A stretch of 64,000 bases of DNA from Candidatus Phytoplasma meliae (GTDB lineage Bacteria; Bacillota_I; Bacilli_A; Acholeplasmatales; Acholeplasmataceae), in the NCBI RefSeq assembly GCF_016876135.2, contig NZ_JACAOD020000006.1, positions 1 to 64,000 of the forward strand. Reading direction: 5' to 3'. A model generated the notes under the pieces. The model worked only from the letters and a program-made list of their open reading frames with translations, did no database searches and was not told the DNA's origin. This document shows, in pieces, positions 8,565 to 18,068 of this stretch. The stretch's first letter is position 1; the number at the start of each line of letters is the position of its first letter. The translations under genes and the position numbers were made by a program.

Positions 8565-10406
8565 ATGAATTTAAATGACAAAAAAAATAAATCTGATTCT
8601 TCCGAAAATAAATCTACAGTTTCCCAAAAAGAAACTATTTTGCAAAACAATACGACCACAAAAAAATATTTTTTTAACCCTCAAGATACTGTTGCTCAAA
8701 TTGCTAAATCTTTTAATATTTCTAGCGCTGTTTTAATTAAAAAATTATTAAAATTAGGGGTAGCAACCAATATTAACCAAACTTTAGACAAAGAAATTAT
8801 CCAAAATTTAGCTAAAGAATGTAATATTCAATTTTTAGATCAAACTGCGCTTAAACCAAATTCTACTATTACAAAAAAAACAACCCCAATTGATGCTAAT
8901 TTAGAAAAAACACCCCCTATTGTAACTATTATGGGTCATGTTGACCACGGTAAAACAACTTTATTAGATGCTATTCGTAAAACACGTGTTGTTGACCAAG
9001 AATATGGCGGAATTACCCAACATATAGGGGCTTATCAAGTTGAATATCAAAAACATAAAATTACTTTTATCGACACTCCCGGTCATGAAGCTTTTGATAA
9101 AATGAGAGCTAGAGGAGCTAAAATAACTAATATTTGTATTTTAGTTGTAGCCGCAGATGATTGTGTTAAACCTCAAACTGTTGAAGCTTTAAAGCACGCT
9201 CAAAAAGCTAAAATTCCTATTATTGTAGCCCTTAACAAAATAGATAAGCCTCATAATAACAGTAAGCAGATCATGACTGAATTATCTAGTTTTGATTTAT
9301 TGCCTGAAGAATGGGGTGGAACAACTCCTTATATACCTATTTCTGCTCTTAAAAAAGAAGGGCTTAATAAATTATTAGAGATGATTTTACTTTTAAGCGA
9401 ATTTCAAGATTTAAAATCTAATTCCCAAAAACAAGCTCAAGGAACAGTTATTGAAGCTAGTTTAGATAAATCTTTAGGTCCTGTCGCTACGTTTATTGTA
9501 AGTGATGGTAACTTGAAAATAGGAGATATTGTAGTTGTTGGCAGCACTTATGCTAAAATCCGTTCTATGGAAGATGAATCCAAAAAGCCATTAAAAAAAG
9601 TTTTCCCTTCTCAACCTGTTAAAATTTCAGGTTTAAAAGAAGTGCCACAGGCAGGAGATGTTTTTTATGTTGTATCAAATGAAAAACAAGCCCGTCAAAT
9701 AGTAAACGAAGTAAAAGCTCAAAAAAAAGAATCCTTAATAAAAACAATTATTCCGCAAGATTTAGAAAGTATTTTACAAAATCTAGAAAATGATAAACCT
9801 AAAGAGCTAAACATTGTTTTAAAAACCGATACTCAAGGAAGTTTAGAAGCAATTCAGGGCATGATTCAAAAAATTAAAATATCTAATTTGAAAGTTAATC
9901 TTTTGCGTGCTTCAGTAGGGTTAATTACCGAAAAAGATATTGCTTTAGCCCAAACATCAGAAAGTCTTTTAATAGGTTTTAACATTAAAACAACAACTTC
10001 AATCTTGAAATTAGCACAAATCCAAAAAATTAAAATAACTATTCATAATGTAATTTATCGTATTATTGAAGACATCGAAAACCAATTAAAACAAATGGTG
10101 CAACCGACTTTTAAAGAAGTTATCACAGGAAAAGCAGAAGTAAGAAAAATTTTTAGCATTAGCAAAATTGGTAATATTGCTGGTTGTTATGTTATTCAAG
10201 GAATTATCAATCATAATGATTTAGCTAAAGTGATTCGCAATGGTGAAACAATATTTCAAGGAAAAATCGCTTCTTTAAAACATTTAAAAGATAACATTAA
10301 AGTTTCAAAACAAGGTTATGAATGTGGTATTTTGCTTAATGATTTTAATGATTTTGAAGTTGATGATATCATAGAAACATCTAAGTTAAGTAAAATGGAG
10401 GAATAA
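8565..10406 (+). CDS. infB: Translation initiation factor IF-2
   Basis: GTPase that places initiator tRNA on the 30S subunit and promotes subunit joining. The 613-residue protein is a compact IF-2: a short lysine/asparagine-rich N-terminus, an IF2_N module (about 38-88), the G domain (G1 GHVDHGKTT at about 125, G3 DTPGHEAF, G4 NKID), then domain II and the C2 fMet-tRNA binding region. An excellent AGGAGG lies 8 nt before the ATG. It is co-transcribed with nusA and ylxR, and rbfA follows 3 nt after its stop. Confidence 0.97.
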   Translation: MNLNDKKNKSDSSENKSTVSQKETILQNNTTTKKYFFNPQDTVAQIAKSFNISSAVLIKKLLKLGVATNINQTLDKEIIQNLAKECNIQFLDQTALKPNSTITKKTTPIDANLEKTPPIVTIMGHVDHGKTTLLDAIRKTRVVDQEYGGITQHIGAYQVEYQKHKITFIDTPGHEAFDKMRARGAKITNICILVVAADDCVKPQTVEALKHAQKAKIPIIVALNKIDKPHNNSKQIMTELSSFDLLPEEWGGTTPYIPISALKKEGLNKLLEMILLLSEFQDLKSNSQKQAQGTVIEASLDKSLGPVATFIVSDGNLKIGDIVVVGSTYAKIRSMEDESKKPLKKVFPSQPVKISGLKEVPQAGDVFYVVSNEKQARQIVNEVKAQKKESLIKTIIPQDLESILQNLENDKPKELNIVLKTDTQGSLEAIQGMIQKIKISNLKVNLLRASVGLITEKDIALAQTSESLLIGFNIKTTTSILKLAQIQKIKITIHNVIYRIIEDIENQLKQMVQPTFKEVITGKAEVRKIFSISKIGNIAGCYVIQGIINHNDLAKVIRNGETIFQGKIASLKHLKDNIKVSKQGYECGILLNDFNDFEVDDIIETSKLSKMEE

Positions 10407-10409
10407 AAG

Positions 10410-10754
10410 ATGGTTGTAACAACAGCTGAAAGAATGGCTAGTATTATTAAAAAAGAATTAGTTTTAATCAACGAAATTATTCGAGAAGAACAAATAGGTT
10501 ATATTAATTTAACCGATGTTCAAGTAACTAAAGATTTATCTTTTGCTAATGTTTATTACACTATTTTAAACGATGCTCCAGATGTTTTAAAATTAGCTCA
10601 AGAAACCATTAACCAAAATAAAGTTATTATTAGAATGGAATTGGCTAAAAAAATTAAAAATTTTAGAAAAATACCTGATTTAGTATTTAAATATGATCAA
10701 TCTTTATCTTATGGTCGTCATATAGACAACATTTTAAAAGATATCAATAAATAA
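10410..10754 (+). CDS. rbfA: Ribosome-binding factor A
   Basis: A 114-residue KH-fold protein needed for late 30S subunit maturation. Family features are the N-terminal helix RMASIIKKEL, the strand VTKDLSFANVYYTIL, and the C-terminal KIPDLVFKYDQSLSYGRHIDNIL (family pattern P-x-L-x-F-x-x-D-x-S-x-x-x-G-x-x-I-x-x-L). The ribosome site GGAGG is inside the last codons of infB, so the genes are tightly coupled. It is the last gene of the nusA cluster here; truB and ribF, common neighbours elsewhere, do not follow. Confidence 0.93.
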   Translation: MVVTTAERMASIIKKELVLINEIIREEQIGYINLTDVQVTKDLSFANVYYTILNDAPDVLKLAQETINQNKVIIRMELAKKIKNFRKIPDLVFKYDQSLSYGRHIDNILKDINK

Positions 10755-10953
10755 TTTTGTTATGTTAAAAACGTTTTCAATTGTTGACATCAAATGTAAA
10801 AACTTTTCTTATGAGATATTATTTTTTTCATTTTTCTTGCTATTTACATATTATTTGGCCATATGTGTTATTACTAATTTTGTTTACCAAAAAAATGATA
10901 TTTATGTTAAATTAAAGGTGTTTTCATATAAATTAATATAAAAAAGGTCAAAA

Positions 10954-11520
10954 ATGAAAATTATTATCGGTTTAGGGAATCCAGGAGAAAAATTTAAAAA
11001 TACGCGTCATAATGTAGGTTTTGATATTTTAGATTTTTTTTTACAACGCAACGAGTATTCTGTTATTCAAAAAAACAATGAATCACATATTTTTCAAACT
11101 ATCATAGGGACTCAAAAATCTCTTTTAATAAAACCACAAATGTATATGAATTTATCTGGAATAGTAGTTCGCACTATTTTAAAAAAATATTCTATTAAAA
11201 TAGAAGATATTTTAGTAATTGTTGATGATATTTATTTATCCGAAGGGGAAATCAAATTAAAACCTCAAGGAGGCCATGGAGGACACAATGGCTTAAGAAA
11301 TATTATTAACTATTGTAACACTAAACAATTTAAAAGGTTAAAAATAGGTGTTGATTATGATCAAAGTATTGCTTTGGATAAATATCTTTTAACTCCGTTG
11401 AAATTTTCAAGTCAAAATCATATTTATAAAAAGATTGATAGAATTCTTGATATCATTAAACAATTCATTAAAGGGGTTGATTTTAATATTTTAATGAATT
11501 GTTATAATTCTAAAAATTAA
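10954..11520 (+). CDS. pth: Peptidyl-tRNA hydrolase
   Basis: Cleaves peptidyl-tRNA released by stalled ribosomes so that the tRNA is recycled. The 188-residue length is typical. Conserved elements are IIGLGNPGEKFKNTRHNVGF at the N-terminus (catalytic His in TRHNVG), KPQMYMNLSG (about 65), IVDDIYLSEGEIKLKPQGGHGGHNGL (positions 11219-11296, catalytic Asp) and FKRLKIGVD. The start ATG has AAGG upstream. A 200-nt gap from rbfA contains a TTGACA at 10784-10789 that could be its own -35 box. The gene ends at a strong bidirectional terminator. Confidence 0.96.
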   Translation: MKIIIGLGNPGEKFKNTRHNVGFDILDFFLQRNEYSVIQKNNESHIFQTIIGTQKSLLIKPQMYMNLSGIVVRTILKKYSIKIEDILVIVDDIYLSEGEIKLKPQGGHGGHNGLRNIINYCNTKQFKRLKIGVDYDQSIALDKYLLTPLKFSSQNHIYKKIDRILDIIKQFIKGVDFNILMNCYNSKN

Positions 11521-11557
11521 TATTTACAATTTTAATCATTAAAACAATATATAATAT

Positions 11558-11599
11558 AAACAAAAAGCAAATATTTGTACAAATATTTGCTTTTTGTTT
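11558..11599. terminator. Bidirectional terminator between pth and the CorC/TlyC gene
   Basis: A perfect 42-nt palindrome with 21-bp arms centred at 11578/11579, with A-runs on the left and T-runs on the right. It can therefore end both converging transcripts. Confidence 0.85.
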
Positions 11600-11605
11600 T
11601 TTATT

Positions 11606-12928
11606 TTAATTTGTTGTCTCTGTTTTTGGTAAAAGATTATTTTTACTAATTTTTATTTTAGAAATCACTTTATCCTTATACTGTAAAGTTTCAAATTGAT
11701 AACCTTTATAATTAATTTTAATTTTTTCATCTTTTTGTGGGAACCTCCCTAATTGTCCTATTAAAAAACCACTTAAAGTATCATAATTTTCAGTATCGAA
11801 ATCAATTTTAATAACTTCTGCTATTTCTTCTAAATTAGAAAAGCCATTAGCAATATATTCATTTGAAGAGATTTCTTTAATCATCATTTCTTCATCTTTG
11901 TCGTATTCATCTGAAATCTCTCCCAATATTTCTTCAATTAAATCTTCAAAAGTAACAATTCCAGCTGTTCCACCATATTCATCAATTACTATTGCCATAT
12001 GTGTTTTCATTAATTGCATTTCTCGAAATAATTCACTAGTGTTTTTTGATTCAGGAACAAAATAAGGTTTTTGAATAAAATTTTTGATATTAAAAACTTG
12101 ACTTTTATTAGAAAACATTAAATATTTAAAAACATCTTTAACATGAATTATTCCTATAATATTATCAATATTGTTTTCATAAACAGGAAATCTAGTGTAC
12201 TTTTCTGTTTTAATGATTTCAAGCATTTCGTCTTTGTTGACTTTCACATTAAGAGCAATCACTTCTGTACGATGTCGCATAACTTCTGAGATAATAGTAT
12301 GATCAAATTCAAAAATATTTTGAATCATTTTGTTTTCGTTTTTATCAATAACACCTTTGCGATAACTTGATGCCAAGATCAAACGAAGTTCGTCTTCTGA
12401 CAATTGCACATTATTTTTATGAGGATTTATTCTAAACATCATTAAAAAAAGATTACTTATTTGGGTTAAAATCCAAACCAAAGGAGTAATAATCCAAGCA
12501 ATAAATGATATCGGAGTAGCAAAAAAATAAGCAGTTTTAGCAGGAGAATGCATAGCTAAACGTTTAGGAATTAATTCTCCAAAAATAATAGAAATTATTA
12601 TTATTAATATCTCCATTAATGCATATTGTATTTCAGGAGAAACCGTAATAATTCCTAATTGCAATGGATTAACTTTTTTCAAAAAATCCGATGTTACAAC
12701 ATTTCCTTGGAAAAAAGTAATAATATGAATCATTATTTGAATAACAGATAAAAAAGTAGTTGGGTTTTCTTTAATTTTTTTAACTCTTAAAGCTTTTTTA
12801 TCACCTTTTTTAATATCTAACTCAATTTTGCTTTCATTCGTAGAAATAAAAGATATTTCACTAGCAGCAAAAAAAGAGTTCAATAAAATTAAAATAATCA
12901 ATAATAATACTATAGGCATATTAAACAA
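11606..12928 (-). CDS. tlyC: CorC/HlyC (TlyC)-type membrane protein with CBS domains
   Basis: A 440-residue protein with a DUF21 (CNNM) transmembrane domain at about 1-185 (hydrophobic N-terminus, GELIPKRLAMHSP motif near 118-130). A CBS pair follows at about 205-330 (TRFPVYENNIDNIIGIIHVKDVF at 12126-12194; MAIVIDEYGGTAGIVTFEDLIEEILGEI at 11919-12002), then a C-terminal CorC/HlyC domain. Family members are linked to Mg2+ or other cation efflux; the hemolysin label is historical. Two starts are possible: TTG at 12926-12928, or ATG at 12917-12919. The AAGG upstream is badly spaced for both. Its minus-strand promoter may use TATAAT-like sequence near 13050. Confidence 0.88.
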   Translation of the reverse strand: MFNMPIVLLLIILILLNSFFAASEISFISTNESKIELDIKKGDKKALRVKKIKENPTTFLSVIQIMIHIITFFQGNVVTSDFLKKVNPLQLGIITVSPEIQYALMEILIIIISIIFGELIPKRLAMHSPAKTAYFFATPISFIAWIITPLVWILTQISNLFLMMFRINPHKNNVQLSEDELRLILASSYRKGVIDKNENKMIQNIFEFDHTIISEVMRHRTEVIALNVKVNKDEMLEIIKTEKYTRFPVYENNIDNIIGIIHVKDVFKYLMFSNKSQVFNIKNFIQKPYFVPESKNTSELFREMQLMKTHMAIVIDEYGGTAGIVTFEDLIEEILGEISDEYDKDEEMMIKEISSNEYIANGFSNLEEIAEVIKIDFDTENYDTLSGFLIGQLGRFPQKDEKIKINYKGYQFETLQYKDKVISKIKISKNNLLPKTETTN

Positions 12929-13246
12929 ATAACCTTTTTAATCTGCTTTATAATTACCAACAATTTTTGTAAATGAATGCCCCTTTTCAGCAACTTTATA
13001 TTATCGCTATCGTCCATTTGTTTTAAAAAAACCTCACTTTTTCTTATAATTATATTATAATAACTATTTTAAGTATAGCATAAATAAAGAAAAATGTCAA
13101 TTGCGTTAAAAAACAACTGCTCGTTGTTTACAAATATAAAAAAATAGTTGTTGTTTTGTGGTTTGAACTTTTTGATTTTTACACCTTTTTATCATCTGTT
13201 ATGTTTATTTGCGGTTACCAAAGAAATGTTTTTAAAAAATTGATTT
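12929..13246. other. Intergenic region between the CorC/TlyC gene and priA
   Basis: About 320 nt without a gene. It contains the likely minus-strand promoter of the CorC/TlyC gene (TATAAT-like around 13045-13055) and a terminator for priA at 13111-13129. Confidence 0.5.
13111..13129 (-). terminator. Terminator for priA
   Basis: AAACAAC / GTTGTTT hairpin with a 5-nt loop. On the minus strand it continues into six T in total. It is 118 nt downstream of the priA stop. Confidence 0.5.
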
Positions 13247-15631
13247 TTATAATAAAACAGCAAAACGATCAAAAAAAATAAAAGCGTCTTGATGTATTTT
13301 GCGAGATGTAATAAAATTTAAATTTAAAGGCCATTTTTGATATTTAAGAGTTAGCAAACAACGATAATAATTATTTTTTTTAGGTATTAACGATAAAAGA
13401 GGTCCTAAAACTTTTATTTTTTGTTGGAAATTGTGTTCTAAAATTTTTTTAATGCGAAACGCTATCTTAAAAGTTTTTTGAAAATTAGAATGAGCAATTA
13501 AAATCTTACTAAGATAACCGAAAGGAAAATTTTGTGTGATCTTTCTTTCTTCTAACAGTTGTTTTATAAAGTTGTTTTCATCATAAAGAGCTGCTCTTTT
13601 AATTGCAAAGTGCTCTAAATTATAACTTTGAATAATTACTTTTCCTTCTTTTTTCCTAGCACAACGACCAGCGGCTTGAATTAATAATTGAAATGTTTTT
13701 TCAGAAGCTTTAAAATTTGGTATTTTTAAAAGAGCATCAGCCATTAAAACACCTACTAAAGTTACTTGATGAAAATCTAAACCTTTAGCTATCATTTGTG
13801 TTCCCAGTAAAATATCAGATTTTCTTAATTGGAAATCGCTCCATAATCGCTCATATTGAGAAATTTTTGTTATGTTATCTGAATCAAATTTAATCATTTT
13901 GGCTTGAGGAAAGTTCTTTTGCAAATAATGTTCAATATATTCAATCCCTATTCCTACAGCTTTAATTGTATTTTTTTGGCAACAAGAACATTCGGTTGTA
14001 AAAAGTGTTTTATAACCACAATAACTACATTTTAACATATTATTTTTGTGATAAAAAGTAAGACTATAATTGCAATTATAACATTTAGGAACATGACCGC
14101 AAAAACGACACAAAACAAAAGGAGAAAATCCTTTAGTATTGATAAACAAAATAGCTTGTTCTTTTTTGGCTAATGTTTGTTCTAAAGCTTTTTTTAAAGA
14201 ATGTGAAAATGGCTCTAAATTACCTTTTTTTAATTCTTCTTTCATGTCGATTAATTGAATTGGTGGAAAAGTTTTAATTAAAGCTCTTTGGGTTAATTTT
14301 AAAAGTTGATATTTTTTTTGAGAAACTTGATGGTAACTTTCTAAAGATGGCGTGGCACTTCCTAATATTAAAGGAATTTGATGATATTTAGCTCTAATTT
14401 GCGCCAATTCTTTGGCATCATAAGGAGACTTTTCTTTTTCTAACAAAGAATCATCATGTTCTTCGTCAACAATAATGATTCCTAAATAATTAAGAGGGGC
14501 GAAAATAGCACTTCTAGTTCCTAAAACAATTTGTACTTTTTGATTTTTAATTTTAGTGAATTGTTCTTGTCTTTGCAAGGGGGTTAAATAACTATGCAAA
14601 ACGGCAATTTCTGTCATAGTAAATTTACTTTTTAAACGTTGCATTAAAGGAGCTATCAACATAACTTCAGGAACTAAAAATAATACTTGCTGTTTTTGTT
14701 TCAAAATTTTAGCTATTAAATTTAAGTAAATTTCTGTCTTTCCGGAACCAGTTTTACCATGCAAAAGATAAGTTTGATGTTTTTTTAAATTAATTTGTTG
14801 TAATAATTTTATTTGTTCTTCATTTAAGATAATTTTTTTATTTTCTCCTAAAGGTTCAAAATGATGTTTCAAAACTATATCTATTTTTTGAGCTCCTTTT
14901 AAAAGAATTTCTTGTTGAAGTAACTTATTAATAATACTTGGTGAAGTTAAAAGGAGCGCTTCTTTTCTTAATATTGTTATTTTATGTAATGGATCAGATT
15001 GATTATAGTCTAAATATTGTTGCAAGGAAAATAATTTAAGAATAAAATCTTTTTGCTTAGGAGTCAAATTTAATTGGCTTAATGATTTTATTTTTGGATT
15101 TAAACTATAACAAATAGTTGTTCTCTCTTTTTTAGTTGTTTTTAAAATATTTTGGATTTTAAGAATCCCTTTTTGTGATAATTTTTGCAATTCTTGTAAA
15201 ATTTTATTATTAGCATTTAACAAAAATTTATCTTGTTGAGGAATCAAAAATTGGATGTTTTCAGGAATCAAAGCTCTTTTAATGATGACAATTTCTTTTA
15301 AATAGGTTATTAAAAATTCTTTGGGAATAACTGTATTATAAACTAAAGTTTTCAGGACAAAAGGGGTTTTTAACATTTCTTCTGCCAATAAAAATAATTC
15401 TTCATTAAAATAAGGTTGTTCATCTAAAACACTAATCAAATATTTATTAGCAAAATCACTTTTATTTATTATATTAACGATATAACCTAAATGTTGTGAA
15501 TTGTTGTTTCCAAAAGGAACGATTACTCTCACTCCTTTTTTCGCTAAAGGGATGAATTTTTCAGGGATTAAATAATCAAAGCAGCGATTTAAAGCAGAAG
15601 TTGGGAGATCTATAATAACTTGAGCTATCAA
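13247..15631 (-). CDS. priA: Primosomal protein N' (replication restart helicase PriA)
   Basis: 3'-5' superfamily 2 DNA helicase that rebuilds the replisome at stalled forks. In 794 residues it shows an N-terminal DNA-binding domain (about 1-90), Walker A GKTGSGKTEIYL (about 292), Walker B DEEHDDS, motif GSATPSLESY, and the zinc-binding block with paired CxxC motifs (CRFCGH, CYNC, CSYC, CSCC) at about 520-570. Motifs V and VI follow (GTQMIAKGLDF; QAAGRCARKKEG). The start ATG precedes the family-typical AQVIIDLP. It is isolated, with its own terminator. Confidence 0.96.
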   Translation of the reverse strand: MIAQVIIDLPTSALNRCFDYLIPEKFIPLAKKGVRVIVPFGNNNSQHLGYIVNIINKSDFANKYLISVLDEQPYFNEELFLLAEEMLKTPFVLKTLVYNTVIPKEFLITYLKEIVIIKRALIPENIQFLIPQQDKFLLNANNKILQELQKLSQKGILKIQNILKTTKKERTTICYSLNPKIKSLSQLNLTPKQKDFILKLFSLQQYLDYNQSDPLHKITILRKEALLLTSPSIINKLLQQEILLKGAQKIDIVLKHHFEPLGENKKIILNEEQIKLLQQINLKKHQTYLLHGKTGSGKTEIYLNLIAKILKQKQQVLFLVPEVMLIAPLMQRLKSKFTMTEIAVLHSYLTPLQRQEQFTKIKNQKVQIVLGTRSAIFAPLNYLGIIIVDEEHDDSLLEKEKSPYDAKELAQIRAKYHQIPLILGSATPSLESYHQVSQKKYQLLKLTQRALIKTFPPIQLIDMKEELKKGNLEPFSHSLKKALEQTLAKKEQAILFINTKGFSPFVLCRFCGHVPKCYNCNYSLTFYHKNNMLKCSYCGYKTLFTTECSCCQKNTIKAVGIGIEYIEHYLQKNFPQAKMIKFDSDNITKISQYERLWSDFQLRKSDILLGTQMIAKGLDFHQVTLVGVLMADALLKIPNFKASEKTFQLLIQAAGRCARKKEGKVIIQSYNLEHFAIKRAALYDENNFIKQLLEERKITQNFPFGYLSKILIAHSNFQKTFKIAFRIKKILEHNFQQKIKVLGPLLSLIPKKNNYYRCLLTLKYQKWPLNLNFITSRKIHQDAFIFFDRFAVLL

Positions 15632-16144
15632 TTTTAATGGCCCTTCACTTTCTTTTTTTGAAAGTTAATTTCAAAATTGAAATTTATAATAAAAAAAATA
15701 AAACTTATCAATTCGCTTCATTGTGTTAAAAACTATTTTTATTTTGTTGTTTTTTCTATGAATTTCTTTTTATAATAAGGGATATATTAAAAATTCTCTC
15801 TTATTGCTAAAGAGAGTTTATGACTAATTATAAAAAGATTAAAGTTATTTAAAGAAATTATAATCAATATAAAATCATTTTATTTGCATTTTACATAATT
15901 AAATTGATAATAAATTTGTTTACTAAAACTAATTATTAAATTAAATTGGGATTGGTTAAAATATCAAAATAATTTTAATTAAATGGGATTTTCAATATAT
16001 CAGTTCATGATTGATTAATTGATATATTCATAAATTAATTTTCAAAAACAAATATAAAGTATTTATTATAAATAAGTTTTAATAAAAAAATATATAATAA
16101 TTTTATAGAGATTTTTTATAAAAAATAAGCAAAGGTTGGAATCA
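15632..16144. other. Intergenic region between divergent priA and a small gene
   Basis: About 500 nt, very AT-rich. A weak hairpin CTCTCTT/AAGAGAG lies at 15796-15816. A TATAAT at 16093-16098 fits as the -10 of the small gene starting at 16145. No coding frame is visible. Confidence 0.5.
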
Positions 16145-16351
16145 ATGTTAAAAAGACAAGTTAAAAAACAAAAAATTCGTAGAATGTTAAAAAAAGTTAA
16201 TCTACGAAAATTAAAAATTGTAGTTTTAAAAAATTGTAGTAAAAAAACTCATTTTGAAGATAAAAATCATATTCTTTTTGTTAATCCTCAAGTAAAAGTA
16301 ATTGTAGACCAAATTTTAAAAGAATTGGGGCAAAAAGATATCTTAAAATGA
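16145..16351 (+). CDS. Small basic hypothetical protein
   Basis: 68 residues, strongly basic at the N-terminus (MLKRQVKKQKIRRMLKKVN). A central stretch KLKIVVLKNC is followed by ILFVNPQVKVIVDQILKELG. I recognise no family. The ATG at 16145 has AAAGG 9 nt upstream and a TATAAT about 50 nt upstream, which supports a real gene. An in-frame TTG at 16136 overlaps that ribosome site and is unlikely. The gene ends in TGA, one of the signs that UGA is a stop here. It could be a nucleic-acid or ribosome-associated protein given its charge, but that is inference. Confidence 0.6.
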   Translation: MLKRQVKKQKIRRMLKKVNLRKLKIVVLKNCSKKTHFEDKNHILFVNPQVKVIVDQILKELGQKDILK

Positions 16352-16510
16352 TATATTCATCCTTTTGGTGATTAATTAAGATCAAAAAAGTTAAATATTA
16401 TTTTTGAGAAAAACTTTAAAGGATATTTGTTTGAGTGCTTGATTATTTTTTTGAAAGTTAATGGTGTTTTTTTTGGTTTGATTAATAAATATTATTTAAT
16501 TATTTTAGTT

Positions 16511-16599
16511 TTGGCGGAGGAAAAGGGATTCGAACCCTCGCATCTGTTTAGATCTACACGCTTTCCAAGCGTGCCTCTTCAGCCACTTGAGTATTCCTC
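16511..16599 (-). tRNA. tRNA-Ser (anticodon GGA)
   Basis: Class II tRNA of 89 nt with encoded CCA. Acceptor arms GGAGGAA and TTCCTCC pair perfectly. The anticodon stem-loop CGCTTGGAAAGCG gives GGA. There is a long variable arm (TGTAGATCTAAACAGATGC region), and the T-loop is GGTTCGAATCC. It lies just downstream of ackA on the same strand, only a few bases after ackA's terminator-like hairpin. Confidence 0.96.
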
Positions 16600-16602
16600 C
16601 AA

Positions 16603-16621
16603 AAAAGTCTTTGAAAGACTT
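16603..16621 (-). terminator. Terminator-like hairpin between ackA and tRNA-Ser
   Basis: AAAGTCTT and AAGACTTT with a 3-nt loop, followed on the minus strand by T bases that run directly into the 5' end of tRNA-Ser. Confidence 0.6.
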
Positions 16622-16647
16622 TAAGACTTAATTTTATTAACAAAAAA

Positions 16648-17871
16648 TTAACAACAATAAGGGCAATCATCACTTTTTTTATCATTATTTAAACTTTTTT
16701 GTAATCGCAAAACATCTTGAGCAATTGCAAGTTCTTCGTTAGTAGGGATTACAAAAACTTTAATAAGAGATGCAGGAGTTGTAATAAGGGTTTCTTTTCC
16801 TTGGATTTTATTCTTTTCTTCATCTAATTTAATTCCTAAAACTTCTAAACGATTAATTACTTCTGATCTAAAAAACACAGAATTTTCACCGATACCAGCA
16901 GTAAAAACTAAAGCATCAATTCCTTTTAATAAAACATAATAACTAGCAATATAATCAACTATACGCTTTACTTGAATATCATGAGATAAACGAGCTTGAG
17001 GATTCCCTTTTTGGATTTCTGCTAAAATATCTCTAGAATCATTTGAAATCCCTGAAACACCAAGATAACCAGACTTTTTATTTAAATCATCGATAATATC
17101 GTCAATGCTTTTATTTTCTTTATCTGCGATAAATTTAATCACTGCAGGATCAATATTACCACTTCTAGTACCCATTGGAACCCCTTCTAAAGGAGTGAAA
17201 CCCATAGAAGTATCCAAAGATTTCCCAGCATTAACGGCACACAAAGAAACTCCATTACCAACATGACAAATAATTATTTTGGCATCTTTTTTACCTAAAA
17301 TAGACTGCATTTTGGCAGTTACATATTTATAAGATGTTCCATGAGCCCCATATTTTCTAACTTGATATTTTTGATACCAATAATAAGGAGTGGCATATAA
17401 AAAATTAACTGCGGGAATAGTTTGATGAAAAGTTGTATCAAAAACTCCAACTTGTAAAACTTGAGGTAATACTTTTTTAAAAGCTTTAATGCTGATGACA
17501 TTAGATGGATTATGCAAAGGAGCTAAATCATTAAGGCTTTCAACTTGAGCAATCGTTTTATCAGTTAAAATAGTTGCATCTGTAAATAATTCTCCCCCTT
17601 GAACAATGCGATGCCCAACTCCTTCAATTTCTTCTAATTGACTAATAATTTTTTTTTGAATTAAAATATTTAACAATAATTCAACTGCTTTTTGATGATC
17701 AGGAATAGGTAATTTTTGAGTTTCTTTATGAATATTTGTTTTAATAGTTAAAGAAGCATTTGTAGAGCCAATTTTTTCGATTACACCTAAAACAATAACT
17801 TGCTCTTCTGGCATTTCTAATAATTGAAATTTTAAAGACGAACTACCTGAATTTACCGACATAATTTTCAT
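16648..17871 (-). CDS. ackA: Acetate kinase
   Basis: Converts acetyl phosphate and ADP to acetate and ATP, a substrate-level ATP source important in an organism with reduced energy metabolism. In 407 residues it shows VNSGSSSLKFQL at the N-terminus, GHRIVQGGE (about 84), FDTTFHQTIP (about 145), HGTSYKYV, HVGNGVSLCAV, MGFTPLEGVPMGTRSG (about 222-237) and FTAGIGENS (about 320), all signatures of the acetokinase family. The C-terminus ends in the cysteine-rich DDCPYCC, unusual for AckA. It is followed by a hairpin and tRNA-Ser. Confidence 0.97.
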   Translation of the reverse strand: MKIMSVNSGSSSLKFQLLEMPEEQVIVLGVIEKIGSTNASLTIKTNIHKETQKLPIPDHQKAVELLLNILIQKKIISQLEEIEGVGHRIVQGGELFTDATILTDKTIAQVESLNDLAPLHNPSNVISIKAFKKVLPQVLQVGVFDTTFHQTIPAVNFLYATPYYWYQKYQVRKYGAHGTSYKYVTAKMQSILGKKDAKIIICHVGNGVSLCAVNAGKSLDTSMGFTPLEGVPMGTRSGNIDPAVIKFIADKENKSIDDIIDDLNKKSGYLGVSGISNDSRDILAEIQKGNPQARLSHDIQVKRIVDYIASYYVLLKGIDALVFTAGIGENSVFFRSEVINRLEVLGIKLDEEKNKIQGKETLITTPASLIKVFVIPTNEELAIAQDVLRLQKSLNNDKKSDDCPYCC

Positions 17872-18068
17872 ATATTTTTTCTCTTTTCTGTTTTTTTCTG
17901 TTTTGGTGCTTTAATTTTCTATTTTAAAACTTATTATTTTTTTATGTATTGGTTTTTAAATTTGATTCATAAATTCTAATTCATTAAAATTGTTGTAATA
18001 AGGGTTAAATTGTGAAATATTGAATTTAAATCATATTATTGTGTATTTGGGGATTTTATCAAACATCT

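Noticed and set aside
16427..16624. 65-codon plus-strand open frame containing LAEEKGFEPSH
   Set aside because: It is the antisense translation of tRNA-Ser(GGA), a well-known artefact.
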